DNA from: Puccinia triticina
Lineage: Eukaryota > Basidiomycota > Pucciniomycetes > Pucciniales > Pucciniaceae
Reading direction: 5' to 3'
Assembly (NCBI RefSeq): GCF_026914185.1
Contig: NC_070569.1
Location: forward strand, 372,001-436,000
Length of the DNA: 64,000 bases
Part shown: piece after piece, positions 1 to 9,954 of the stretch
How positions within the stretch are numbered: the first letter of the stretch is position 1
Layout: the number at the start of each line of letters is the position of its first letter
The notes under the pieces: model-generated
Told to the model about the DNA's origin: nothing
Database searches by the model: none
What the model saw: the letters and a program-made list of their open reading frames with translations, nothing else
Position numbers and translations under genes: made by a program

Positions 1-94
1 TTGATTTTTTTTCTTCTTTTTTTTGTAATTTGCTCATGTGTAGGGGAAACCCTTGATTCTTTTTCTGCAAACCTGAAGCTTTAATATACTTGGA
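1..94 (-). mobile_element. Helitron 5' end (partial, runs off the window)
   Basis: Read on the minus strand, the element begins TCCAAGTATATTAAAG at 94 and continues off the left edge. It shares two features with the better defined Helitrons at 280, 22704 and 62567: the TC-starting end and a nearby subterminal TCAAGGGTTTCCCCT block. The flanking base outside is T (95), as expected for A|T insertion read on this strand. Only about 94 bp is present, so coding content is unknown. Confidence 0.6.
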
Positions 95-279
95 TATGTG
101 GCGGTTCATGTTAAATGTTATAATCCTTGGGATAAAGAAGAAAACAAAGTACTTACTGCCTTGGTGACCGAAATAAACTGGGCTCATGAATCTGAAGCCC
201 GAGGAGCTGGAGCTCAGATCCAAATTTGAACCGCTAGCCATCAGATCTTCTTGCTTAATTATAGGTTCGGGCCTATGAA
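95..279 (-). other. Short host-like segment between two Helitrons, with a possible first exon
   Basis: On the minus strand an ATG at 241 opens 28 codons, serine-rich (start MASGSNLDLSSSSSGF). It runs into a GTAAGT-type donor at 156. This could be a first exon of a gene broken by the flanking Helitrons. No family is recognised, no second exon can be traced, and the segment is too short to exclude chance. Confidence 0.25.
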
Positions 280-2594
280 TCCAAGTATATTAAAGTCTCA
301 GGTTTGTAGAAAAAAAATTCAAGGGTTCCCCCTACAACTTGGCAAAATACAAAAAAAAAAATCAAAGGTTTTGCCTCCTACAAAACATGGGACACCAGGG
401 CATGAGGGGACAACACAAATAATAAATACAAAAAAAAATGGACACAAACAAATCCCGCTCCCTGCCACCCAGCGCAGCAAGCTGGCGCATTGTGGCCCAA
501 CGCCCATCCCTGTCTAGCAGGGTTAAAAAGCGTTGGGAAGAGGATCCCCAGCCCAAAAGCACAGGGGGGTTCCCAAATATCCCCAGCCGGACTGCGCAAT
601 TGCAACAGCGGACGGGGGTGAGGTGACCACCTGACTGGAAATACAGCCCGGCAGGTCGCCTGAAGCTAAATCCCTCCCACCCCCCCCCCCCTTTTATACC
701 TGACATTCACCAAACCCCCACTCTCATTATCTCATCATACACAACACCGCCCGCCGCCCCACCAACCGCACCACGCCACAGCTCTTCGCCCGAGTATCAG
801 ACCCATAAAACTCCCCGCCACTCCCTCTCGCCTTCACAATTGCCTACGAGACGCCCGCAGCCAGAACTACCGTTGAGACGCCCCCAACACCAACTACGTC
901 ACACCCGGGCGAATCGGGACAAGCCCCTGCGCCCACCTGACGCAGGAGTCATACATGCACCAGGTGGGCGTTACAAGACGCCAGCGTGACCATGAGTCAC
1001 GCTGGCGTCACCGTCATATACGGCGGGCCGCCCGAGCCTAGAGGGCGTCAGGTCAACTGTGATATTGACAGGTGCCGCTGAGGGCGTGGGCCAGGCGCCT
1101 CCCCGGGTGGCCAGCCATGCGTCGCGGTTGAGCTGGCGTCAGGCTGTGCCGCAAACTGGGGTCGGCAGCCGATCGCACAGCTCATCCTGACGCCGGCTGG
1201 GACCCGCAGCGAACGGGCGTCCGCATGTTGCCCGCCGGCCTGGTTTGCCGCTTGGACGCCTCGAGGGGGCGTCAGGCTGGGTGGCTCGTTGGGTTGCGAC
1301 CTCTGGCCGGTCAAGGGGCGATATGATGGGGGATCGGCATGATCTCCTCATATGCCCCTATCCGCCTGCCAACGACCACCCGTCATCGTTTCAGACGACG
1401 GCGACCTCAAACGTGCAACATGCACATACATACAAAACAGGGTCGTGTCACACCCCAACCCCGCCCCCAAGAGTGCACTTGGGTCGTTTACCTCGGTTCC
1501 CCGCCTGGGGAGGAAGAGGGTTGGAGAAGAAATAGACCGGTAGAGAAAAGGCCTTCGGCGGCGCGGAGGAGGACGATAGGGCCAAGCAGGGACAGCAAGG
1601 CGGCCGGAGGGAGCCATCGCTCAGCGATCATGGTTGTCAACCTTTGCGGCCCCCCGTCCGCGCCCGGCTCGTTGTCCCCCATCGCCCCCACATCAGCCGC
1701 CGCCTGCTGTTGCTGCTGCTGCTGGTACGCGACCGGCTGTTCGATGTTGTGGACGGGGACCGTCGAAAGCCGCAGCGCAAGGAGATACGTCACCATCTCT
1801 TTGCTTCTGTCTATCTTCCGTTGCGTTGGCCTCTTGCCAATCTCTCAATGACTCCTCTTGGCGAGCAAGCCCCTCTCCCGGTTGGGCCCTCAAAGCCAGC
1901 CCCCGCGTCTCTCTCCCTTCCCTCCGTGATCACCCCCCACCTTGCAGCAATGCCAAAGAATTGCAGCACAAGCCCATCATCCATAGCTATCAAATATCAA
2001 TATTTAAGAAAATGAAATAGAATAAACATAAATCAATAGCCTGTGAATCATAAAGAAAAATTACAAGTCTTTTGGTAGTTTAAGAACTACTGTTATTTAA
2101 TTTAGCACAACTTACTTAAGAGGATAGCAGTCAGGATAAAGCATGAATTTTCTGCAAACCAGCAAAACTTTATGTGAAGTTGGAATATACATATCTCAGC
2201 AGCTGAGAAAAAATAAGCTACCAACACATAATTTAATCCTGATAAGCCCTCATGTCATGCATAGCTGGATGAAAACTACTTGTAGATTAAGAGTTGATGA
2301 CAGTAGGAAGTTCCCAGAGACTAATCTAAAAGGATTAAAAGACATCAAGAACCTAAATGGAGACATTTATTTTTATTGAACTTGGTTTAAGTAGGTGGGT
2401 GGAGAGGAGGGCTTTCCCCAGGGAGGAAAACCAAAGGAGTTGTCTAAAGAAATAATGGGAAGTCTTTGTGAGAGATTTCAGGTAGGCATGGGCCAGAATG
2501 TGAGCTGTGAAATCTGGCTAGAAGGGGGGATTCAAAACAGGACTGAAGGAACTAAACATAAGGTCTGCAGTGGCAAAGCCGCCTTGGCCTCTAG
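280..2594 (+). mobile_element. Complete non-autonomous Helitron
   Basis: The 5' end TCCAAGTATATTAAAG lies at 280, followed by TCAAGGGTTCCCCCT. The 3' end is CTAG at 2591-2594, preceded by a GTGGC-AAA-GCCGC hairpin (2570-2582). It sits precisely between host A (279) and T (2595), without duplication, as Helitrons do. The interior is GC-rich, with short inverted motifs such as gacgccagcgtg / cacgctggcgtc near 980-1010. A minus-strand stretch at 1488-1796 contains a run of eight or so CAG-type glutamine codons and may be a captured gene piece. No Rep or helicase motif was found, so the element is presumably non-autonomous. It continues the same end family as the elements at 19850 and 58388. Confidence 0.75.
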
Positions 2595-3120
2595 TATTAA
2601 CCTAAAAGAACAGTGATTAGGTAATATTATAATTGATAATAAGGACAACTGATTGGTAAAAAAAATATTAGAAAGACTTACTTTTGCAAACGAGGTACAA
2701 AATTTGACATATAAACAAGCATGGTTTAAAACTTCCGTATGGTTTTGTGGAAAGTTCTTGTGGCAGAAGATGATATAATCACAAAGGATATTCTTCTCTA
2801 AGCTATTAAATTCCATCTGGGTAAAAGAATCTTCAAAGACAGGACTGATTCCATTCCACTGAAAACATTTATTATTTCACCCAAAAAAAAAAAAAAAGTC
2901 AACATGAAAGAAATAAAACCAAAATTTCACTCAGAGGAACAAACTGAGCATGCTGAGCCAAAAAAATAAAATGTCCCAAACTGAGCAAAAATAATTGGAA
3001 AATGTTTTGAGATGGTTTTTTTTCACGGGCCTGGAGCGGGCTTGAGCAGGCCTTGAGCGGGCCTGAGATGGGCCTGCCCCAAAAGCACATTGGGTCAGTA
3101 TTAAAGGTGTTTTGCCTTGC
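2595..3120. other. Unassigned sequence between Helitron and LTR
   Basis: AT-rich sequence with no convincing ORF. It includes a short purine/GC block with repeated 'gcgggcctgag'-like units at about 3028-3078. No recognisable gene or mobile element boundary was found apart from those flanking it. Confidence 0.4.
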
Positions 3121-4267
3121 TGTGAGCCTGTGTCTCTTGAGTGACAACAGAACACAAGGAAAAAGGGGGGGAATCTGGTTTGATTTCTTGGGATAAAGAA
3201 ATACAAACAGAGAGAGAAGAAAGAAAGAGAGAAAGAGAGAAGATCAGGCCTAGACTTTAAGTCTTTATAAATTGATCTGGGCTATTCTCAACCTGGAAAA
3301 GTTGGATGCCAGCTGTGCCAGGCCAAAAAGAGAGCAACGACCTCCACTCACAACAAGGAAACATTGGTGGGATTCAGAAGTAGAGTTACTACTCTGCTCT
3401 GGTTTTATAGGTCTTAACCAGAGATAACCTTTTGATCTTTTAAGATTGAAAGAGTATAAGAAATGAAGAAACAGTCAAGAGAAACAGAGTTTCACTCTGG
3501 ATAAGCAAGGTTCAGTGAAAGAGTTTACTTACTGTCAATATCCTAGGCACCTGTGATGGTAGGTATACTGGGAGCGTGGTAATCCCTTTGGTGGTGATCC
3601 TGGGTTATCTGGGGTGTGGTTCTGGTGTGCTGAAGTCTGTAGATTGTTGAGTTAACTATACCGTAGTCATGTTCACTCTTTTGTTTCCCGCTTCAATCTT
3701 CATTTCTCTCACATATCACATGTTGTGACATCTTTCGCTCATCATTCCTCACTCTATATAACCTGAGCCAGCAGCACTCGGAAAGGCTTTTCTTCATCCT
3801 TTCCAAACACTCCTCACATATCGTGTCTGCTGTCTCAGGTATGTCTTTTTCTTTGTGTTTTCTTTTTCCTCATTGAAATAAACTTTATCCTTTCCGAACA
3901 CTCCTCACATATTGTGTCTGCTGTCTCAGTTTATATCAACATAGATCCTCCTCAGGCAAGGGGGATCCTGACTTCAAAAATTTTCACAGTTTGCTTATGT
4001 AATTACATATGTACATGTGGTTTGGCGCACCTGGTAGCGCTGACACATCACAACTGCGCATGCGCGCCACAACTCAAGAACTCAGGGAAGGAGTATAGTT
4101 ACAAAGAATAGGTAAGTTGTAACTAGGGTTAAAATTGCATGAGGAAACAGAATATGAAGTCAAAGAAATGATATCTCTTAAGATGAAAAAGATATGATGT
4201 AATTTCATATGTAATAAGTAGAAAAGAGGCAGACATTAGGTCAGCTGTGTTGACTCTAAGGCTGACA
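3121..4267 (-). repeat. 3' LTR of chromovirus A
   Basis: On the minus strand it runs TGTCAGCCTTAGAG ... GGCTCACA and is preceded by a purine-rich tract (4268-4279) that primes plus-strand synthesis. Solo copies of the same LTR family lie at 4682-5623, 25152-25996 and 33812-34780. A 297-bp foreign solo LTR is nested inside (3645-3941), so the true LTR is about 845 bp, matching the copy at 25152. Confidence 0.8.
3645..3941 (+). mobile_element. Solo copia-like LTR nested in LTR A
   Basis: TGTTGAG ... ATCAACA, 297 bp, flanked by the 5-bp TSD TAGAT (3640-3644 and 3942-3946). It contains a TATA-like ctctatataac and an internal near-duplicate of about 44 bp ending 'gtctgctgtctcag' (about 3795-3838 and 3888-3930). 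The uninterrupted LTR copies at 25152 and 34446 confirm the empty site. The ends TGTTG/CAACA are usual for Ty1/copia LTRs; the family assignment is inferred from ends only. Confidence 0.75.
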
Positions 4268-4304
4268 TTCCCTACCACCAAAAGGGTTGGATTTCTGTAA
4301 GAAA

Positions 4305-4676
4305 TTAAACCACAGGGGTAGACCTCTTCTCACTTCTGAATTTCCTAAGAAGAATAGCAGAGTCTGGAATGTCCTTCTCAAGGAGCCATTCATCATGATC
4401 AGCACTCAAGCCTTTGTATCTAGCTAAGTACATCATGACATCTCTGTTTTCCACTCTCAATCTTTTGTCTCTGAGAATCTTCTGTATGAATTTACTCTGA
4501 GGGGTCTTATCCATGGGGGGAATGACAACTTTAACCTTCTGTCTCAAGGGGAACTTATCTGGATTGGGGTCTCTGTATGGTTTCACTAAACTGACAGGGA
4601 ATGTAGGATGTTTCCTGCTGAATTCTTCAGTCAGAATCACTTCTACAGCATTCTTTACATGTAAAGCTTTCACAAG
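4305..4676 (-). pseudogene. Integrase C-terminus and chromodomain of element A (detached exon-like fragment)
   Basis: This is the last part of the A polyprotein, cut off from the rest of integrase by the solo LTR at 4682-5623. The visible chromodomain core is YLARYKGLSADHDEW followed by LLRKFR. Chromodomains of chromoviruses direct integration toward particular chromatin. The stop codon is at 4305-4307, followed on the minus strand by the polypurine tract and 3' LTR. The first Met in the frame (4673) is not a real start: the frame formerly continued from 5624. Confidence 0.8.
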
Positions 4677-4681
4677 GAAGG

Positions 4682-5623
4682 TGTCAGCCTTAGAGTCAAC
4701 ACAGCTGACCTAAAGTCTGCCTTTTTCTACTCTTTACGTATGAATTACTTCATATCCTTTTCATCTTAAGAGATATCCTTGTTTTGACTTCATATTCTGT
4801 TTTCTCATGCAATTTTAACCCTAGTTACAACTTAGCAATTCTCTGTAACTCTACTCCTTTCCTGAGTTCTTGAGTTGTGGCGCGCATGCGCAGTTGTGAC
4901 GTGTCAGCACTACCAGGCGCGCCAAACCACATGTAAATATGTAATTACATAAGCAAACTGTGGAAATTTTCGAAGTCAGGATCCCCCTTGCCTGAGGAGG
5001 ATCTACAGACTTCAGCAGACCAGAACCACACCTCCAGACAACCCAGGATCACCAGAACAAGGCCACTACACTGCCAGTATCACCAACAGGAATATTGACA
5101 GTTAGTGACCTTTTCATTGAACCTTGATTATCTCAGAGGAGTTCCTCTCTGTCTCTTTGACTGCTTTCTCTCCTCTCTTGTTTGTTTCTCTCCTCTTTGA
5201 TCACAGGTACATATACCTCTAGACATCTACTCTCAAGGATCAAATCACTTCATATCCTTCTTTTTGTCAGTAAAAAACCACATAGGTTTCCCTTAAAAGA
5301 ACCTTGACTATCCACAGAGAAGTCTAAAAAATGGTGGCTGATTAGACTTGTCTAATTGAGATACCTTCCATGTTTCCATTGTGAGAAGAGGCTGTTGCAA
5401 TCTCTGGCACAGCTTGGCAGCACTCCCTTAAGGAGTGGCATTGCTAGTGGATGTTAGTTCCCACCTACAGGTCAACAGAACCTTGAATATCATCTCTCAG
5501 ATCATCTCTTTCTCTCTCTCTCTTTTTCTCTTACTGTTTGTTATTTCTTTATCCCAAGAAATCCAAGCAGTGCCCACCCATTTTTCTTGTGTCCTGCTGT
5601 CACATAAGAGACACAGGCTCACA
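4682..5623 (+). mobile_element. Solo LTR of family A inserted in A integrase
   Basis: TGTCAGCCTTAGAG ... ACAGGCTCACA, 942 bp, with a perfect 5-bp TSD GAAGG (4677-4681 and 5624-5628). It lies opposite to the host element's own LTR, so a relative of A inserted and then recombined to a solo LTR. The integrase frame reads into it for a few codons (ending CEPVSLM), which is an artefact of the insertion. Confidence 0.85.
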
Positions 5624-8104
5624 GAAGGGTCCAGTAAAGGAGTCTCTCATCTTCTTAGGGCCAGACAGGTTGTTGAAGTTTGCTGTGGATATCAGGACTT
5701 TGTCACAAACTTTGAAGGATGGTTCTTTATGAGTCTTGTCCCATCTCTCTTTGTTATAAGAGGTAGCATCTGTTATGCATTGTTCAGCATGTTTTCTTGC
5801 TTTCTCAAAGATTTTTCCATAGGCAAGAGCAGTAGGATGAATGTCTACAGAGTCTTGTTTCAAGAAATTTCTGGGAAGGTTTGGGATCCAGCCTTTCTCC
5901 AGGATGGCAGGAGGTTTTCCAGTGGTTAAATGTGTGCTGGTGCAATATGCTAGCTCAAGGATTGGTAGAAGTGAAACCCAGTCATGAGTGTATCCATCAT
6001 TGTCTTTGAATTCTAGTCCATAGGCACAAAATCTCCTGATCATATCCTCAAGTGTTTGGATCATCCTTTCAGCTAGACCATCAGTCTGGGGGTGGTAAGC
6101 AGTCTGGGGGTGGTAAGCAGTCTGGGGGTGGTAAGCAGTAGAAAAGGAGAGTTTTGTTCCTAGCATACTATGCAAGCCAGTCCAGAATTCAGATGTGAAT
6201 TTAGGATCTCTGTCAGAGATGATGATTCTGGGGATGCCAGTTCTGGGCATCACTCTGTTCCAAAACAGTATGGCAGTGTCCATTGCAGAGTCATCCTTGA
6301 AGCAGGGCACAAATATTGGAGTCTTGGAGTATCTGTCCACTATTACCAGACAAGCATTGAAACTAGCAGCTCCTCCAGGGGATAAGGAATTTACCCAATC
6401 CATGTTAATCACATTGCATGGCTTTGGGGGTTCTTCAATTTTCATGAGCAGTCCAAATCTCTTGCCTGTGGCTTTATTTGCTTTCTGGCATCTATCACAT
6501 GAAGAGCAGTATTCACTAGTGTCTTGTCTCCAATTAGCCCACCAGGCAGTATCAGCTACTTTATCCAAAGTCCTGTCTTCAGAGAAATGACCAGAGTAGA
6601 CACTGTCATGGCATTCATGCAAGATGGTGTTAATGCTGCCTTTGTCAGCTAGGACCAGCACAGAATTGTGTTTTTCTTTGAAGTAGATGAGGCCATCAAA
6701 CAATGAGAATCTTCCTTCATCATATAACTTTCTCCAAGGTTCTTGTAGAGAGTTTCTCAGTTGGGAATCTCTGGCATCCTTCAGCAAAAGCTCAGACAAG
6801 ATAGTAGTGTTCTTATCTTGTTGGTAATCTTCTCTTACTGAGTCAAAGAATTCATTCTTGAAGGTGGAGACATATATGCCCATGATGGGGAATCTATCAT
6901 CATCTTTGTCTTCTGGGTCATAAGCAGGGTTACTTGGATCATTTGGAAAAGCCCATCTGCTAAGTCTATCAGCATTCTTGTGAATATTCCCATCTCTGTG
7001 GATTATGGTCATGTTGCCTCTGTATTCCTGAATAGCAATCTGCCACCTAAGCATATGTCTGTTGGGAGTCTTCATGTTCAGCAGTGATCTCAAAGCTGTG
7101 CAATCTGTTACAACATGGAAGACACTGCCATCTAAGTAGTAATGGAGTTTTTCCAAGGCCCAAACCAGACATAAGCATTCAAGTTGGCTAGCACCATATC
7201 TTGTTTCACTGTCCTTCAGTTTTCTGGATATGAAAACAATAGGCCCTTCTTTTCTCACTCCATCAATGACTTGGACTTGATGTAAAGCAGCACCTAGACC
7301 AGTCATGCTGGCATCAACATATAGTGTGAAAGGATGGGCCCAGTCTGGAAACAGTAGCAAGGGAGCTGTGGTCAGTTTTTCCTTCAACAAGTTGTATGCC
7401 ACTATCCTATGGTGAGTCATCTCATATATGAAATCTATCCTGGTGAGCTCAGTAAGAGTTTTTGCTATCTCACCAAACTTCTCAATATGCTGTCTGTAGT
7501 AACCAGCAAAAACAAGAAAAGATTGCATTTCTTTCCTACTACCAGGCACAGGCTTTTGGAGGACAGCAGCTACTTTGTTCTCATCTATTCCTATAGCAAT
7601 TCCAGAAACAAGATGGCCTAGAGCTTTGATCTGGTCAAATCCAAAGTTACACCTATTCAGGGAGATCTTCATGCTCATGTTGATGACAACTTTAAGTATC
7701 CTGTTTATCCAAGTGAGGTGTTCTTCCCAAGTGTTAGACATAATGATGATATCATCAATGTAGATAATGACCCACTTCTCATCACTCTCATTTCTGAACT
7801 CAATGTCCATCATCCTCTGGAAATGAGAGGGGGCATTCTTGATTCCAAAGGGCATCCTCAGATATTCATAGATTCCTTTGTGCATAATGATTCTGAGCAG
7901 GTGTCTTGAGTCCTCTGCAATGAAATTCTGATGAAAGCCTTTAAGTACATCCATGCTAGTCAGGAATTCAGCTTTTGCCAGATTGTTCAGAGTCTCACTG
8001 ATTTTGGGAATGGGATATCTGTCTGAAGCAGTGTAGGAGTTTAGAGCTCTGAAATCTCCTACCATTCTGGACTTCCCATTATGCCAGGCAATGATAACAG
8101 AAGT
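5624..8104 (-). pseudogene. RT-RNase H-integrase part of element A pol
   Basis: This is the largest intact piece of the A polyprotein, about 825 codons without a stop. In order it shows the RT core with [12 protein letters not shown] (catalytic YIDD), RNase H with FTLYVDAS, a Glu in [15 protein letters not shown] and NADRLSRW, the integrase HHCC zinc finger ([11 protein letters not shown] ... CSSCDRCQK), and a DDE core with NMDWV, SDRDPKF and LAERM. It would copy the element's RNA and integrate the cDNA. The piece is cut at both ends: upstream by the solo LTR at 8105-8774, downstream by the solo LTR at 4682-5623. The substrate-binding loop YHPQT is triplicated (see 6083-6136). Calling a start at an internal Met would be wrong, because the frame once continued from 8775. 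Confidence 0.9.
6083..6136 (-). repeat. 18-bp in-frame triplication in integrase
   Basis: Three perfect tandem copies of an 18-bp unit (agtctgggggtggtaagc on the plus strand) encode AYHPQT three times just before DGLAER. Integrases of this family normally have one YHPQTDG motif next to the catalytic Glu. The array keeps frame and is probably replication slippage. Confidence 0.9.
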
Positions 8105-8774
8105 TGTCAGGGCGGGTCTCTATTGTGGCCGCGCCCTGAATATAAACCTTAGTTATGATCTAAGGTTTCAGCTGATCTCAGCTGTCACGACGTCAGTCGG
8201 AGCTCGACTTGGCCGCAGCGCAAGGAGGAAAAGCCGCGCCTCCGTCTGGAGGGGCTGGTTGAGCGTATACAACCAAAGTCCAAGGGACTCGAAGTTTTGG
8301 TCCTTTCTAGGACAGGAAAGAGATAAAAGGGAAAAGGCCCAACTTACCTAGTGGAACTGGGAGTCGGGTCGAGTGCGGAAAGGATGGAAAGAGAAAGAGA
8401 TGGATCGAGTAAAAACCCCAATTGTTGTGTTCAGCGTGAGTAGTCGAATGCAACAATGGAAGCGGGTGTGGTAACTGATCTGGGGGAACTTCTTGGTAGG
8501 AAGGTTCCCCAGTACTTATACCCCAGCGGTGCTGGGCTGACTTGTGGTCCAATGACCACTGGTCTTGTTCTACGATCTGTCCACCTGGGAATTCGTTTAG
8601 AAGATCCCAGGTAATATTCACTTGCTCACTCGAGGCCAATGCCCGAGCCCCTTGGAACCAAGGTGCTTATGTAGCAGGTTTAGTGTTCTTACCTGTCTGC
8701 AGACCGTCAGCGCTTGCGACGGTCCATGGTTTGTCGACGTCTGATTTGTCTTCTGGACTAGTAGGCGGCTGACA
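8105..8774. mobile_element. Solo LTR (family E) inserted in RT of element A
   Basis: TGTCAGGGCGGG ... GGCGGCTGACA, 670 bp, with 6-bp inverted ends TGTCAG/CTGACA. Flanks are GAAGT (8100-8104) and GGAGT (8775-8779), a 5-bp TSD with one mismatch. Removing the LTR and one flank rejoins the RT frame between the conserved EITTPV and AWHNGKSR motifs. The internal ORFs are not conserved. GC content is higher than in the surrounding pol. Confidence 0.85.
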
Positions 8775-9336
8775 GGAGTGGTGATCTCAACTACTTCATT
8801 ATGGCCAACTTTCCTTGGAACATTCAGGTTCACCAGCTCTTCAATATGTTGTTCAAGAGCTTCTCTGCTTTTGGGGCTGGCAGGATAAGGAGGTCTTCTA
8901 AGAAGAGGAGGATAAGGTCTTTCAGTAGTCAACTTGAGATGAACTTCATGACCTTTAATGGCACCAGGGGGCTGGTTGGTGTTGGAGAAGGCAAGTTTGT
9001 TATTATAAAGGACTTCAAACAGCTTCTCTTTCTGCTCAATGGTTAACTTATCACTGAACTTGGCTTCACAGAGTTCTTCTGCTATAAATTGCTGCAGTTG
9101 AGGATGGGACTTCTTTACAGCAGAAATTTCATTGGAAGGACTCATTTTCTCCAGATGATGAGATTTAAAGCTGAATTTCTTCCTCTTGTTCTCATTTCCA
9201 ATGGTAAAGAATCTTTCTTTGCTGTTTGTAATATCAAAACCATCAAGAGACATGTAATCATTCCCAAGGATAAGGTAGTTTATTCTTGCATTTTTCATAA
9301 CTACAAATTCTGCTAGAATTCTAATGGAACCTCTAG
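8775..9336 (-). pseudogene. Protease C-terminus to RT N-terminus of element A
   Basis: Open on the minus strand between two insertions. It begins with a stretch typical of retroviral-type protease C-termini (LILGNDYMSLDG) and continues through the linker KLTIEQKEKLFEVL. It ends in the RT entry region with LEQHIEELVNLN and the invariant-type VVEITTPV, just where the solo LTR at 8105-8774 begins. The preceding part of protease lies beyond the insertions at 9337-9954. The 291-codon frame visible here extends artificially into both flanking LTRs. Confidence 0.85.
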
Positions 9337-9733
9337 TGTTGAAAAGACGACCGGAGAGCAGATGAGGACTCGAGGAAAAAAGCTCGAGTGAGGTTTGAGG
9401 CCTAGAGGAGAAAAGCTCGAGTGAGGTTTGAGGCCTAGAGGAGAAAAGCTCTGAGGCAACCAAAAAGGAGAAGGAACCCCAGAGAGGGGTCAAGCTGCTA
9501 GCTGTGAGGAGGAAAAAGGCTCCTCACTACAAGAGACTCACTGGTCTCAGGGAAAAGCGCGCAGGAGCTGATGGAGTTTTGATTATCCAGATGAGCAGAC
9601 TTTGTAGCTATTACAACTGAGTGACAAGTTGTGGGCAGAAGGTGAACAAGCATATTCATCTGGAGGGAGGAAAAAGGAGTGACAGATGTGTGACAGGGAG
9701 AGAAATGGACCCTGGGCTGTTGCAGTTTCAACA
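9337..9733. mobile_element. Solo LTR (family F, copia-like) in protease of element A
   Basis: 397 bp with 8-bp inverted ends TGTTGAAA ... TTTCAACA. Flanks are TCTAG (9332-9336) and TTTAG (9734-9738), a 5-bp TSD with one mismatch. The left part has a 33-bp direct repeat, 'gctcgagtgaggtttgaggc' plus 'ctagaggagaaaa', in about two copies (9390-9450). It interrupts the protease between FPHT and RGSI. Confidence 0.75.
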
Positions 9734-9738
9734 TTTAG

Positions 9739-9954
9739 CACCAGGGAAAATGTGATGACAGCTGGTGGCAGGTGACATTGAGTAAAACATGTTCAGACAC
9801 CTGAGCTACTGTGGCAAGACTCCACTATCAAAACAATGGCCCCTTTGTGGTCATTGGGGAGTCCCACTCAATGGGTTTTGGAGTATGATTGGAGACTGAA
9901 CAAGAGTCTTCTTCACATCACATGCCCTCAGGTGACCTCAATTTTTCCCTGGTG
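9739..9954. mobile_element. CACC-ended MITE
   Basis: 216 bp with terminal inverted repeats CACCAGGGAAAA / TTTTCCCTGGTG and 3-bp TSD TAG (9736-9738, 9955-9957). It landed in the right-hand TSD of the solo LTR at 9337-9733. The same terminal sequence and TSD size occur in the 2-kb foldback at 45544-47609, so both belong to one family. CACTA-like (CMC) and PIF/Harbinger elements make 3-bp TSDs; the CAC start favours CMC-like. Confidence 0.75.

Noticed and set aside
1020..1045. Helitron 3' end at 'cgggccgcccgagcctag'
   Set aside because: A GC hairpin followed by CTAG, but the next base is A and the flanks do not fit. The better end with the family hairpin is at 2570-2594.
5435..5929. 164-codon plus-strand frame across the solo LTR and integrase
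   Set aside because: It crosses an LTR boundary and is antisense to the clearly conserved integrase frame.
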